This document shows positions 23,540-35,267 of a stretch of 64,000 nucleotides of DNA, one piece after another. The first letter of the stretch is position 1; the number at the start of each line of letters is the position of its first letter. The stretch is from contig NC_083382.1 of assembly GCF_031755915.1 (NCBI RefSeq), positions 12,411,001 to 12,475,000 of the forward strand, written 5' to 3'. The translations under genes and the position numbers were made by a program. The notes under the pieces are model-generated. The model was not told where the DNA came from and did not search any database. It saw only the letters and a program-made list of their open reading frames with translations. The stretch is from Ziziphus jujuba (lineage: Eukaryota > Streptophyta > Magnoliopsida > Rosales > Rhamnaceae).

Positions 23540-26500
23540 ACGTTGATTCAAATATATGTGTTGCATAAAAATTTATATTTTTGGTTTTAAAGAAATTATG
23601 GTGTTAAATTATTGTTAAATTTATTATGAATTTTATTGTTGAATTTACTATGGATAATAAAATGTATTTATGTGAATTCAATGATATGTGGATTTTATAT
23701 GATTTTATGTAATTTTTGTATAAATTAACTTTAAGGATTTGAGAAAAATATTTGTATTAAATTATTGTGCTCAAAAATATACTTGTGCATTTAAATATTT
23801 ATGGATTTGAAATTATTGTGGTAAAATTGAATTATTTAAGTTATTGGATTTATCATAATCATTTAAAAGAAAATGTATAATTATATAGGTTTAGAAAATA
23901 TACTAGTCCCAATGGCATTTAATGACATTTTTAAAGCTTATAATATTTCTGATTTTATAGTTTTAAATGTATCGGTACTGGTGTTCTATATTAGGATCCA
24001 TCCAAGATCCCTCATCGGAACCCTAGATAAGTCCTAATCCCAGGGAAACCCTACCGGACCCTCCAATGGAAAATCCGGCAGAACCTCCCCTAAAGGTTGG
24101 ACTTACCACAAATTCCCTGCACTGACACACTTCTATATACACCACCTTATTCCTCCCACCTTACTACAATTTACTTCCACAAGTTTACAGGATTTCAAAT
24201 AAATGACAGGGAACCAGTGTATAATTAAATAAATAAATGTCTAAATAGTATACAGAGCCCTATCAGTACAATTGAATATGAAATTTAATATAATACAAGA
24301 TAAAAAGAAATAATACAAGATAGAAAGGAAAGGAAAAGCCTTTTGGACTTTCGGCAACGAACCCAATCTACGTTAATCGACGTTAATCGTCTGGGCCTAA
24401 GCGGACGAAATTTAAAAATATGATATGCTAATCATCTCAGTGAGTAACCCAATCTACTAAACAGGAAAATAAATAATAATAATAATATTAACTTGATTAA
24501 TCAATAATAAATAAGTAACTAATTATTAAGTATTTAAAAATAATATTTTCTCTCAAAACCCTTACAATACACTCAGTTTGAAAAGTTTCCTTCTTAAAAC
24601 ATTTTCACAAAATCCAACATTTTATGCCCGAAAGATCCAGAAAATATTTAATTAATAATTTGCAAATAAAAGACAATAAATTAATAATCCAAAAATCTTA
24701 GTGAGAAATAATTATAAAAGTAAGACTAATGATAAATATTAAATTGGGAATAAAATATTGTAAACAATTAATACGAAAACACAATAAAATTTACATTAAC
24801 AAAAATGATCCAAGAAATATTTAAATAAATAAAATAAAACCAAATAATTAATAATAGAACTCAATTTAAAATGCCAAAACAATTTAATTTATAAAACACT
24901 ATTAAAAAAATATTTTAATTTAAATAAAATTCTAAAATATTGTATGATTAAAATCACATCGTGAAAACCATTTGATGCACCCACTATATACCAGTGACGC
25001 CAACGGTACCTAGTGTCCCAAGCACCGCCAGACAGAAGGTTAAAGAAAGAAACCGGCAAACGTTCGCGTGGCGTCCCACCGTGCCGCTGCAAACAGGCAT
25101 CCCGGCCATGGAGGGGCGGCCTACCCTCATCCGATGGCAGCCACAGGACAACCCCATAAATCACCTGTGCACTACTCACATCCACCTGCGCACTAACCAC
25201 ATCCACCTGCGCGCTAATCATATCCATATATATAAAGAACACCAGTACATGTATGGTGCATCTAAAAATCATAAAATCAATATATTTTTTCAAACCTCAA
25301 AATCTCGTAGATACCACCGGGTTTATTCCATCCAATAAAACCCATAAATTTTCCACAATTACTTTTTAAATTATCGTCATAAATCCATCACATAAATTCC
25401 ATCAATTTCAAATCCATCAATGAAATTAACAACAATTTAAAATAAATATTCCTTCAATTCCTCAAAATTCAAAATATAATTAAATCACATAAAACAATCC
25501 AAAATTTGTAAATCCATATAAATGCATTTTTATTGCTTGAAATAAACTCACAATAATTTCAACAATAAATCAAAAATGTTAAAATCATAATTTCTTTAAA
25601 TATCAAATTTTCATAAAATAAATATCTATAATTTATCAAAATCAAAATATGCTTTAATGCACATGTACATTTCAATTCATTCAAATTGTGCCATCAAAAT
25701 TTAATTCACATTTTATCACATAATCAACATAGAATAAAAACATTCAAATACTAGAATATTTCAAAATATAATTAATTTAACACCCGAAAATAATTTTGAA
25801 GGTGGGTAACTCACCTCGAGCACGCAATCCAACCAAGATCCTCCATAAAATCAATTCTACGACTCACACGTGCTCCTAGAACAACAATATTACATAGAAT
25901 CAAATAAATTAATATTTTATTCGGGTAAATAATACCCGGTACCCAGGGGGTTTAACACAAACGATATCCAAAATTCATAAATAAAGTATCAATGGAAAGC
26001 TAAGGGGACGGGGAATACGTTACCAATCTCCGTTGGACTAAACTCGACTGGAGGTGGCTGGAAAGTGGACGGAAGCTTTCGGCTGAACTTTAACTTGTCG
26101 TGTCTCCCAAAAGGGAAGGAATTGAGCTGAATGGAGCTCAAAATCGAGCTCAGGAGGTCCAAAATAGGGGGAAAAGAGTATGAAATCGGGCTGGGTTGGC
26201 TGGAAAACAACAAAATCGTCGGAAAAACAAAATGAGCCGCCGCCGGCTTTAGCCGCCGCCGGCTTTAGCCGCCGATCTAGGCACGTCGCCGATCGGCCAG
26301 CCACCAAACTTGGCAGCTGAGCTCACCAACAGCTGGGCTTCACCAGTGGCCGGCACGTGTGGCCGTCCGGTGGCCAGAAAAGATGCAGCAAAGAGAGAGA
26401 GAGAGAGATTGACGGGAAGGAGAAATGAAGAGAGAAGGAGAAGAAGGAAAAAGAAGCCCGTGGGGTCATTTTCCCACGTGGGGGAAAAGGAAAAAAAAAT

Positions 26501-26932
26501 AAAAAGGAAAATAAAAATATATATATAAAATAATACAGTATTAAAAAAACTTTACAGATCCATAACTTGTAAACCACATATCCGTTTCGGGCGTGCCACT
26601 AGTTTATGAACTCGTATCAACGAGTACTTCACAACCATGCATGAGTCAAAGCTCAATTTTGCACGAACAAAAAGTCAACTTCAGTACCCCTTGAACAGTT
26701 TGGACCTCAACTTGTTTTGCCCATAACTTTTAAACGGTAGCTCCATTTTCAATGTGCTACTAGTCTATGGACTCGGATCGATGCGTACTTTGTAACGATA
26801 CCCCAGTCAAAGAGAAATTCCATCCGGATCAAAAAGTCAAATTTTAACCCCTCTCGGTCAACGGCGGTCAAACCCAATCAACCTTGATCAACGTGAAAAA
26901 AATTCCGATGTTGTTCGGGACGGGGTGTTACA
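23540..26932 (-). mobile_element. Gypsy-type long LTR block, mostly inverted
   Basis: 23540-23990 is a forward fragment matching 5260-5830. From 26932 down to about 23990 there is an almost complete copy of the long LTR on the minus strand, beginning TGTAACACCCCGTCCC and ending GGATGGATCCTAATA. It contains the same landmarks as 3845-9097: the GA/CT microsatellite (26394-26409), the segment near CTCACCTCGAGCACG (25811-25825), the GC island with short tandem repeats (24960-25235), and AT-rich flanks. No pol coding remains, so it is best read as a solo LTR beside an older LTR fragment. It splits an RLP relic. Confidence 0.65.
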
Positions 26933-26965
26933 TTTTAGCTAATGAAAGCTTATTTTAAGGGATGG

Positions 26966-27288
26966 TGTAAGAGTTATAGTTTATAACTCAGTATGCTAAG
27001 ATTCTCATCTAGTCAACATCTAGTCAGCATCCAGTCAGATTAGTTAGTTTGATTGTAACTAAATATGTACAGGCCAGCTTAATCTGTTAGATCTCAACAG
27101 TCTTAGTTTGTTAAAGACAAGACTGCGTGTGCTAGAAGCTATTAAAAGAAACAGCAGCTATGGCTCACATGTATAGATCCAAGAGCCTAATCCTTCTTCG
27201 TAATCAATTCTGACAAAATAAAAAAGAATCTCTCTCTGCCTTTCTTTTTCTCCATAAACTTTCTTCTTCCGCAAATAGTTTTTCTTCA
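26966..27288 (+). mobile_element. Possible solo LTR (copia-like) inside RLP relic
   Basis: 323 bp from TGTAAGAGTTATAG to TTTTTCTTCA. It has the TG...CA ends, a TATTAAAAG-like box and the CT-rich 3' part typical of plant copia LTRs. GGGAT occurs on both sides (26959-26963 and 27297-27301), a few bases outside the TG/CA ends, so the target duplication is inexact. No primer site or coding part is present. Confidence 0.4.
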
Positions 27289-27297
27289 TGATTAATG

Positions 27298-27760
27298 GGA
27301 TCACTTTGCTTATCATCCACCACTATCCATCAATATTTATGAGGTGTCATACAATTCATTGTCAGGGGAAATCTCACCTTTGATTTGAAATCTCAGTTCA
27401 TTGTGCCCTTTTTTTGTATTTCTGGCAACCACTTGGAGGGTAAGGTCCCTTCATGTTTAGGAAGTGCCAGTCCTTTTCTGTATGTGTTGAGAACACATGA
27501 ACAAGTTTCATGGACTCATTCCTGGGTACGTGGACAAATAATAACAGGTTTAAGGTGATGGACTTAAGTGAAAACCAATTTCAAGATCCGTTACCAAGAT
27601 CATTGGCAAATTGTAAAATGCTAGAGGTTCTTCATATCATCTGTAATAAGATTAAATATACTTTTTTCCATTTTGGTTGGGAAATCTTCCTGAATTGTAG
27701 GCTCTTTTTTATACGTTTCAGTAGTTTCCATGCTGCAGAGGTGGTTGATTGACAAACTAT
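27298..27760 (+). pseudogene. RLP 3'-LRR relic
   Basis: LRR text in several frames matches the pseudogene at 38050-38470. The frame 27510-27752 includes NRFKVMDLSENQFQDPLPRS and LANCKMLEVLH. Upstream pieces match the island and LRR stretch (SGEIS and FISGNHLEGK-like) only when the frame is shifted. There is no continuous frame, membrane segment or stop-defined end. It is probably the continuation of the relic at 22597-23539 after two transposon insertions. Confidence 0.7.
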
Positions 27761-30034
27761 CTCTATCCCATCTCAACACACGACAAGCTGTGATTAGTCT
27801 TCCTTGTCCATGCTCAGTATTTTTTATGATATCGCTAAAAAATGCAAAGCCAAGGAAGCAGCTGCTGTATGGCTATATATCCATTTCAATATCCGGATTG
27901 GCAAATATGTCATGGTTGCAGGAGTCTATACATCGCATATAGGCTTTAAAGATATCATGAAATAACCGTCAAGGAGAAGTAGGGAACTAAAAGATTGAAT
28001 GGAACGATACATAGACAAGTAAATACCTTATGAATTTCATCGAGTAGGAGTAATATCCATACAAGTTGTTTGCCTGAAAATTTCCATGCACAAGTCATTT
28101 CATGCATTATGTCATCAATAAAGGCAGAATGTAAACCAACCAAAAGCAGTTAACAAGAGATGTTCCTATAGATACCTGCAGTGGGCAATTGGATACCTCA
28201 AATATAGTAAACTTTCCACAATCAAAAGGTACCAGAAAACACAGAAGCAGGGTATTAAAACAAATTATAAAAATAAAAATAAAAAATTAAAGGTGCACAA
28301 ATACCATGTCAAAATTAACCTGCAATTTGTTATTGCTCCATCTGTGTCATCAAACATACATGAGAGGGCCGACTCAATAATTTAATACTTATAGCACCAG
28401 GTTCGTCTCAATTTTCTTAAAGCATAATATAGCAATGAAATAAATGTAAAAATGGAGACTGATAAATGATTTGAACAACTAATACCAAATAGAATGAACT
28501 GTTTATGAACTACCAATTGGAATCTATCCAATCAACTTAACTATATGTATAAAAACTATTTATTTATACAATGTATTATTCAACTAAAGAAATTCCTTGC
28601 ACTGAAAAACGGAGTGGGAGTTAAGCTTCTGGGGTTGGACAACGATAGGCTTCCTAGACTACCTCAGCTTCGCAGGACTAGAAGCATAATTCGAATTTCC
28701 TCGGGGCTTGGGGAGAAGGGAGGGATAGATGGAGCCGTTGGAGCCAGTGAATTTGAATTTGGTGAGGAGAAGAGAGAGATAGACGCAGTCATTGATATAT
28801 AGCTTTTCTTTTATTGCATCTCAAACAATGGATAAAAACAAAATACCTTTTTTTCACATTAAAAAATTAAAAAAGAAAAAAGACTATGCAAGTAAAATTT
28901 CCATTCATCTTCCAAGATTTTTTGAATAACCAGAAATAAATAAATAAATTCTATTTCAATTTCTCTTGTATGAGTTGCGAATTTTTTACTTTAATTTCAA
29001 ATGCTACACCCTTTTATATGATTTCATTGCATCTCAACCAATATTAAGCAAAATCAATTAAAAAAAAAAAAAGAAAAAACAACCAAACAAACAAGCAAAA
29101 AAAACCCTCACACTAGGTAAAATGCATTATGTTGCTCACAGAAGGCATTTAGTAATTGACTCTTAAATTCTAATTATTGCTTAAATATTAAACATCAAAT
29201 TAAATACCAAAAGTTACATGTATATTTAGGGTTTATATCTCAATATGGTTATATATTAAACTTCTTTTTTTTTTTTTAAGCAATATTATCCTGAAGATAT
29301 AATATTGAAAAATGAACAAGTTGAGTTATAGATGTTCAGAAAAAAACAGAGACAATTTGAAGATATAATTTTGAAAAATGAACAAGGTGAGTTATAGATG
29401 TTCAGAAAAAAAACAGAGACAATTTGAATTAGTCTCTACATTACTGTTTTTAATGAATACAACTAGTGATGATTATTAAAAGAGTGTGGACCAAAGCAAA
29501 TTATAGAAGTGAAGAAACAATTGGATTTTTAAACAACCAATTTCAATCCATATATTCTCCATCAACTTTCCCTAACTTTTTTTCCATCAAAGATAAGCAT
29601 ATACCACTAACAAAATTAAAAAAATAACACCCTCACAATTCTTAAAATGCATTATTTTGGGTATGTAGAACTCTTAAATTCCAATTGTTGCTTGAAAATC
29701 ATTAAACTACAAATTAATCACGAAACCACATATATATTGTTGATGCAGAAATAAAATAAAAAGGTTGTCAGAAATTAGAAGAGAAAATTTGGATGCCAAA
29801 AGCAACAAGTTGCTTTTGACGCACCTTAATTGAGATACATTTTGATGCATTTATAAATTAGGCATGTCTTTTCCTTGAGGGACAAGTGAACAGATTCCCA
29901 ATCCTAATAGGATTGATCATAAAACCAAATAAGGAAAATAGGGTTTAAGGAAAAAATCCTAATCTAAAATGGTGTCGTTTTTGCCGCCTCGAAAACATTT
30001 TGATTATTTGTCGGACACATTTAGGTGGGCAATG
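27761..30034. other. Intergenic, no supported gene
   Basis: AT-rich DNA with poly-A/T runs. The open frames here (for example 28545-28802 and 27955-28143 minus) show no recognisable domain. 29220-29600 resembles 31620-31830 (see findings). A 66-bp tandem repeat lies at 29293-29425. No tRNA or rRNA is seen. Confidence 0.5.
29293..29425. repeat. Two-copy tandem repeat of 66/67 bp
   Basis: 29293-29358 and 29359-29425 both begin GAAGATATAAT and end GAGACAATTT. They differ at two substitutions and one base in an A run, which indicates a recent local duplication. Confidence 0.9.
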
Positions 30035-30397
30035 TGTGAGATCCCACATCAATTAGAAAGGGGAACGAAGCATACCTTAAAAGAGAGTGTAGATATCTTT
30101 CCCTTGTGACTCGTTTTGACAAAACCGTGCGAGCTGGGTCCAAAGCGGACAATATCACATGCGGGTAGACTGGGCTATTACAGATGGTATCAGAGCCAGT
30201 ACCCAGACCGGTGTGCCAGCGAGGACGCTGGACCCCAAGGGAGGAGGATTATGAGATCCCACATCGGTTGGAAAGGGGAACGAAGCATGCCTTAAAAGAG
30301 GGTGTGAATACCTTTCCCTTGCGACGTATTTTGACAAAACCGTACGAGCTGGACCCAAAGCGGATAATATCGCATACGGGTGAACTGGGCTGTTACA
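30035..30397 (+). mobile_element. TRIM retrotransposon, complete (363 bp)
   Basis: Two 148-bp direct repeats: 30035-30182 (starts TGTGAGATCCCACATC, ends GGGCTATTACA) and 30250-30397 (starts TATGAGATCCCACATC, ends GGGCTGTTACA). The primer site TGGTATCAGAGC at 30185-30196 matches initiator tRNA(Met), and a purine tract GGGAGGAGGA lies just before the second repeat. The target duplication CAATG is at 30030-30034 and 30398-30402. The 67-bp internal part has no coding capacity, so movement would need enzymes from another retrotransposon. The apparent short frames on both strands here are by-products of the repeats. Confidence 0.93.
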
Positions 30398-30488
30398 CAA
30401 TGGGTCAAAAATCCCCTTAGTGGGAGCTAATCTTGTACTACTGAGAAAGGTGTTGTTTAGGACTCATTGGAATAACTCAAATTACTTA

Positions 30489-30930
30489 AAGGGGTGTATT
30501 CAATTTAAAATTTGAAGGATTTTAAAAGTATTTAGAAGTTTAGATGTATTCGATTTAGATTTTAAAAGAATCCATACAAGTCAAATGACATTCAATTTAG
30601 ATTTTAATGGATTTTAAAAAAAGTCTATTAAAATCTAGGTGTATTCAATTAGAATTTTATATAATTCTTTTAAAATCTAATGGTATTTAAAAAGTCATTG
30701 ATTTTAAAAAAATTTTAAAAATGATAGATTTTAATGGATTTCAAAGAATTTTAATATTGAAATTGTGAAAAAAGATTATCAATATGAAATCCAGCATTAA
30801 TCCTAAAGATTTCAATAGATTCTTATAAACTCTTTATGAAATCCATGGAATTTCATAACAATCCATCAAATCTTTTAAAACCTATAATTTATTTTTAAAT
30901 TCATTAAACTTTAAATTGAATACACCCCCC
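30489..30930. mobile_element. MITE, PIF/Harbinger (Tourist)-like
   Basis: Terminal inverted repeats share GGGGTGTATTCAATTTAAA: forward at 30491, inverted at the right end before 30928. They are followed by a longer imperfect inverted stretch of AAATTTTA-type words. TTA flanks both ends (30486-30488 and 30931-30933), the 3-bp target duplication of Harbinger elements. It is 442 bp and non-coding. Confidence 0.8.
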
Positions 30931-30933
30931 TTA

Positions 30934-32232
30934 GTTATTGGGATTTGACACTTATGCCCTGAACCAGGGCTCGCTCAGCTCATCCAAAAAGAGTTGTGAT
31001 TCTGGTTGGATTCTTCACAAATTTGTCTTCATTTCATCCTTAGTGCATTAAATGATGGATGACATATCTTAAGTCATTTTTTGTTTATAGAATAAACATA
31101 GAAATAGAATGTCCATTTTATAGATTTCATTTTTTCTATAATTAGTAAATTTTAAATTTGACAATAATTATTTTATAGGAATAGATATGTGTTCATTTGA
31201 AGTAATAACAATTCCTTTTTAAAACCTCAGAATTTCTATTTCTATATCTTAATATAGATAAATTTTGAAATATTTTTTATCATATTTAGATGTACATTGA
31301 TTATCACATATTAAAAATATATAAATAAATATAATTTTTAATTTTTAATTAATTTTTACCAAATTTGAATATTTTTGAAAAAAGAAAATATTTATAAAGA
31401 CTAAACTTTGATTTTAAGTTAATATTTTTACCAAATATATAATTAAGAATTATCAATCATTTTTCTAATTTTTATTCCTATGAATAATTATTTATATTTT
31501 TAAAAAAATAATTATTCTGTATACCAAATATAACTTTACTGTTTTCTTACTAGTCCGTTAGGAGAGATGCTAGCTGGCTTCAAGAGCAAAATTGACACGC
31601 GGGTTAATTCTACCTCCACATATACTTTGGGTTTGTGTATCGATATGTTTATGTATTTAACTTGTTCCCTTCGAAGCAATATTATTTTGAAAATATAGTA
31701 GTTTTATTACGATATTTAGAACAGTACTAATAGTGATCATGAAAAGAGTGTGAACAATTAATACAAATCAACTTTTAAACCAATTTCAATCAAGTCTGCC
31801 CTATATTAACTTTCTTTCATGAATAATTGTTCTTTGACATTAAAATAATAAATAAAAAATAGAGGATATATACTCTAAAAGTCTAGTCTATGTTTTAGGT
31901 AGTCTCACCGAAGTTGTTTTTCGCTTAATCAAGTAGCAAATGATGCTTGTGTGTAAAATAGTTTGTATTTTTTTTGTTTTTGAGAAAATAGTTTGTTGAA
32001 ACTGAAAGTTTAGACTATATAATATATATATATATATATATGTATGTATATTTTGTATTAGCTTATTCTCATAAGTACATGCTAGTACCAGCTTCTTGTA
32101 ATGTTCGAGAAAATATTTTATAGACTAGTACTCCAGGTTAATTTGCTTTAATTTATTTATGTGGTATTTGGGGCAACAAAGTCAATTTATCTCATAACGT
32201 ATAGAAGTTTCCCCTTTTTTTTTTTTTTTTTT
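30934..32232. other. Intergenic, no supported gene
   Basis: AT-rich, with an AT microsatellite near 32021-32041. The segment 31620-31830 is related to 29220-29600. Nothing coding is seen. Confidence 0.5.
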
Positions 32233-34275
32233 AATTGGGACTAGTAGAGACAATGATATGAGAAAATATGTTGTTATATATTATTTGTTGAAAACTTCAT
32301 ATAACTTAAATATGTATAAATGAATCTTTAAATAAAAAATTTTGTACAATAATTTGGTAAATAAATATTATTATATAATTTACTGTATAGTTATCTTTAG
32401 CATTTCTTTTCTTTTTTTCTTTTTTTCTTTTTCTTTTTTCAAATTTGATTGAAGAATAGCTATTATTATTTGGACAATTAAAAGCTGAAGATATTAACCT
32501 TTGAGGTGCAAATTAAATTAGAAAAAATATAAAGAAATTAAGACTATGAAATAGGTATGCATTGACCGAAAAGAAATAAAAGCAGGGAAGGGAACCAACG
32601 TGAAGAAAATGTTATCTCTAAAAATGTAGTCATGATCTAGACTGATCAGGATAGATAGATGGGAATTGAGTGAGTCATTGTGGAAGAGAGACAAGTTGGC
32701 TTTTCTCTTTTAATTTGTTTTCTTTATCACTTGACAATATTGTTTTCCATTGAGAATAGTAGAAATATCAAATTGTTTAATTACCAAATAATATGAGAAA
32801 CAATGTTTATTATATATTATTTGTTGAAAAACTTAGCTTAAATATCAATATGTAAATATTTAAAAGAAAAAATTTGGTAAAGAAATATTATCATATAAAT
32901 TATCGTATAATTTAATAAACAATTTAATATCTTCAGTAATTTTTTTTTTTTTATTTCTATTGACCTGGGAATATCAATGTCTATTTGGACAATTAAATGC
33001 TGAAAATATTAACATTTGACGTGCAAATTAAATTAAATTTAAAAAAAAAGGGAAAAAAAAAAAAAAAAAAACAAGAGGACTATGAGAGAGATATGCATTG
33101 ACCGAAAATGAACAAAGGCAGGGAAGGAAACCAACGTGAAGAAAAAGTTGTCCTGATCGGGACTAGAGGCACGACCTTTCTCTTCTGTTCTCATTTATTG
33201 CTTGACAATATCGTAGCTTGTCGGTGCAAGCATCTAGCTATTGTTAGTAAACAGTAGTAACATGTTTTTTTTTCTTTTAATTTTATTTTTATTTTTATTT
33301 TTATTTTTTGAGTAGTAACACATATATAGGATAATAGGATAGTCAGTTTCTTTATTTTTCATTGGAAAAATTATAAATATACTGTCCAATTTTTATCCGA
33401 AATTTTAATTTGCTTTAATTATTTTTTTTTAAAGTATATAGGTTGTTCACTGAACCATATCATAATATCAAAGTGGTCATATATATATATACACACCTTG
33501 TTATAATTTAACAAAATTAATTAACAAATTAATTAATATAATAATTAGGTTGTCTGTAAAAATATTTTAATGTTTATGAGTCAACAGACTTATTAATATT
33601 CATGTGATAAAAATTGCTTAAACTGATTTTTGAATAAGAGGTGGGCAATATAAGCTAATAATCTTATGGAATAGTATTCTTCTTGGTCCAATTCATTTGC
33701 CTTGTTGATCAAATTTGAATTATTAAATTAGAAAAAATTGAAAAAAGACTATGACAGATATATGCATTAATGACCAAAAAAGAAATGAAGGCAGGGAAGG
33801 GAACCAACGTGAAGAAAAAGTTATCTCTAATCATGATCAGGACTCAGAACAGGTAGATGGGGCATTAAGCGGATGGTTGTGGATGAGAGACATTGCTTTT
33901 CTTCTTTTGTTGTCTTCATTACTTGACAATGTCGGAGCCTGTAGGTGCATGCTTGTAGCTACAGTTTTTTTTTTTTTATCTGTTCTTCATTTTTTTTTTT
34001 TTTCCCTCGGTAGTAACTATGATAGTTTTTGACTTTTTTTCATTAGAAAAATTATAAATTAACTCTTCAAAGTTTCACCCAAACAAATTATTATAATTAG
34101 GTTGTCTATAAAAGTATTTTTAATATTTATGAGTCCACAGGGCTTATTGATATTCACTCTATATATATTGCTTAAATTGATCGTGGACTCATGAGTTGTG
34201 GGCAATATAAACTAATCTTATGGAATAGTACTAGATCTTCTTGATCGAATTCATTTGCCTTATTGATCCGTTGTC
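32233..34275. repeat. Degenerate non-coding tandem array, period about 0.5-0.65 kb
   Basis: One module recurs at about 32545-32752, 33080-33245 and 33744-33960. Each has TATGCATTGACC or a variant, then GGCAGGGAAGGGAACCAACG, then GTGAAGAAAA, then further on ACTTGACAAT or GCTTGACAAT. A second module (TTATTTGTTGAAAA to TTGGTAAA) precedes the first two copies (32265-32365 and 32800-32880). A third (ATAATTAGGTTGTCT ... TTATGGAATAGTA ... ATTCATTTGCC) occurs at 33541-33705 and 34095-34262. No open frame is shared by the copies, so the frame at 33751-34032 is not called a gene. Confidence 0.7.
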
Positions 34276-35267
34276 AACGACAATAGTACTGCATTTTGTG
34301 TATAGCTACAATTCTTTTCCATCAAATGATTCATAAGTATTTTGTTCAAAATAGAATTTCATTTTGTATACATAGTAAAGAACCTTTTTTTTTTATTTAA
34401 AAAAAAAAAAAAAAAAAAAAAAACACATATGTACACCGAAGCGGTAAGACATGTGCAATTCTTTTAAAATCCATTTAATATTTTTTATAAAATTTGTTTA
34501 GTACTTCAACAGTTCTTATTTTGTTTTTAAAAAAAAATCTTCTTTTTTCATTTCCAAAACTTTTTTTTCCCATTTTTCATTAATGGTATACATTTTAAAT
34601 AGTATTCTATAATTTTGTAATTTTTAAAAGATTTTTATTTTTTTCAAAAAAAATATTTTTTCAGCTATATAAGTTTTTATAGAAGATTTCAAGATGCTAC
34701 ATTTTTAACAATTTACTTTAAGTAGTTTCTATTATTAAAATAAAGGAAAGAACGAATTTTGAACATTGAATTGATCAGTGCCATATTTCGTTAGATAATA
34801 AAAAGCTTAGGTATGAAGGTTAGATGTCATGTCCAAACATAACTTGCTCTTGTAAAATTATATTTGTATATATAGAAAAATTACCCTGTAAAGAACAGGG
34901 AGTATTTTCTAATTTTAGTCTCTTGAATCTATTATTATTAAAAACTATACACTATATATAAGGAAATGTCAAATAAAATTTGTATAAAAATCCATTGTAT
35001 TAATCTGTTACAAGATTCGTATATGTTGGAATTTAATAATAACCAGAGTAGAAAAATTAATCAAAACAGATATTTTGAGGTTTGATGATAGCATGTGAAA
35101 GAAATTAAACGATCGGTGGAAAAATTACAAAAGCGACCCTTATAGCGTGAAAGAATTAAACAATCGATGGAAGAATTACAAAAGCGACCCATATAGTGTG
35201 CTTTCTTAATTAATGCTCACATGCAAAAAAGAAAATATATGCAAGACTATTGAATAAATGAAAACTT
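34276..35267. other. Upstream flank of the RLP locus, no gene seen
   Basis: AT-rich, with a poly-T/poly-A pair near 34387-34423. A duplicated short segment (GAAAGAATTAAAC, GATGGAAGAATTAC, AAAAGCGACCC) occurs at 35098-35145 and 35146-35195. A signal-peptide or LRRNT exon for the RLP at 35268 was looked for and not found. Confidence 0.45.

Noticed and set aside
26038..26577. Several 70-90 codon frames on both strands
   Set aside because: They overlap the inverted LTR and its GA/CT microsatellite; composition explains the absence of stops.
28545..28802. 85-codon open frame with charged C-terminus
   Set aside because: No recognisable domain, no splice partner and no second copy; cannot be distinguished from chance.
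33751..34032. 93-codon frame ending in a hydrophobic stretch, looks like a small secreted protein
   Set aside because: It covers one copy of the tandem array; the other copies have stops in this frame, and the hydrophobic end comes from poly-T tracts.
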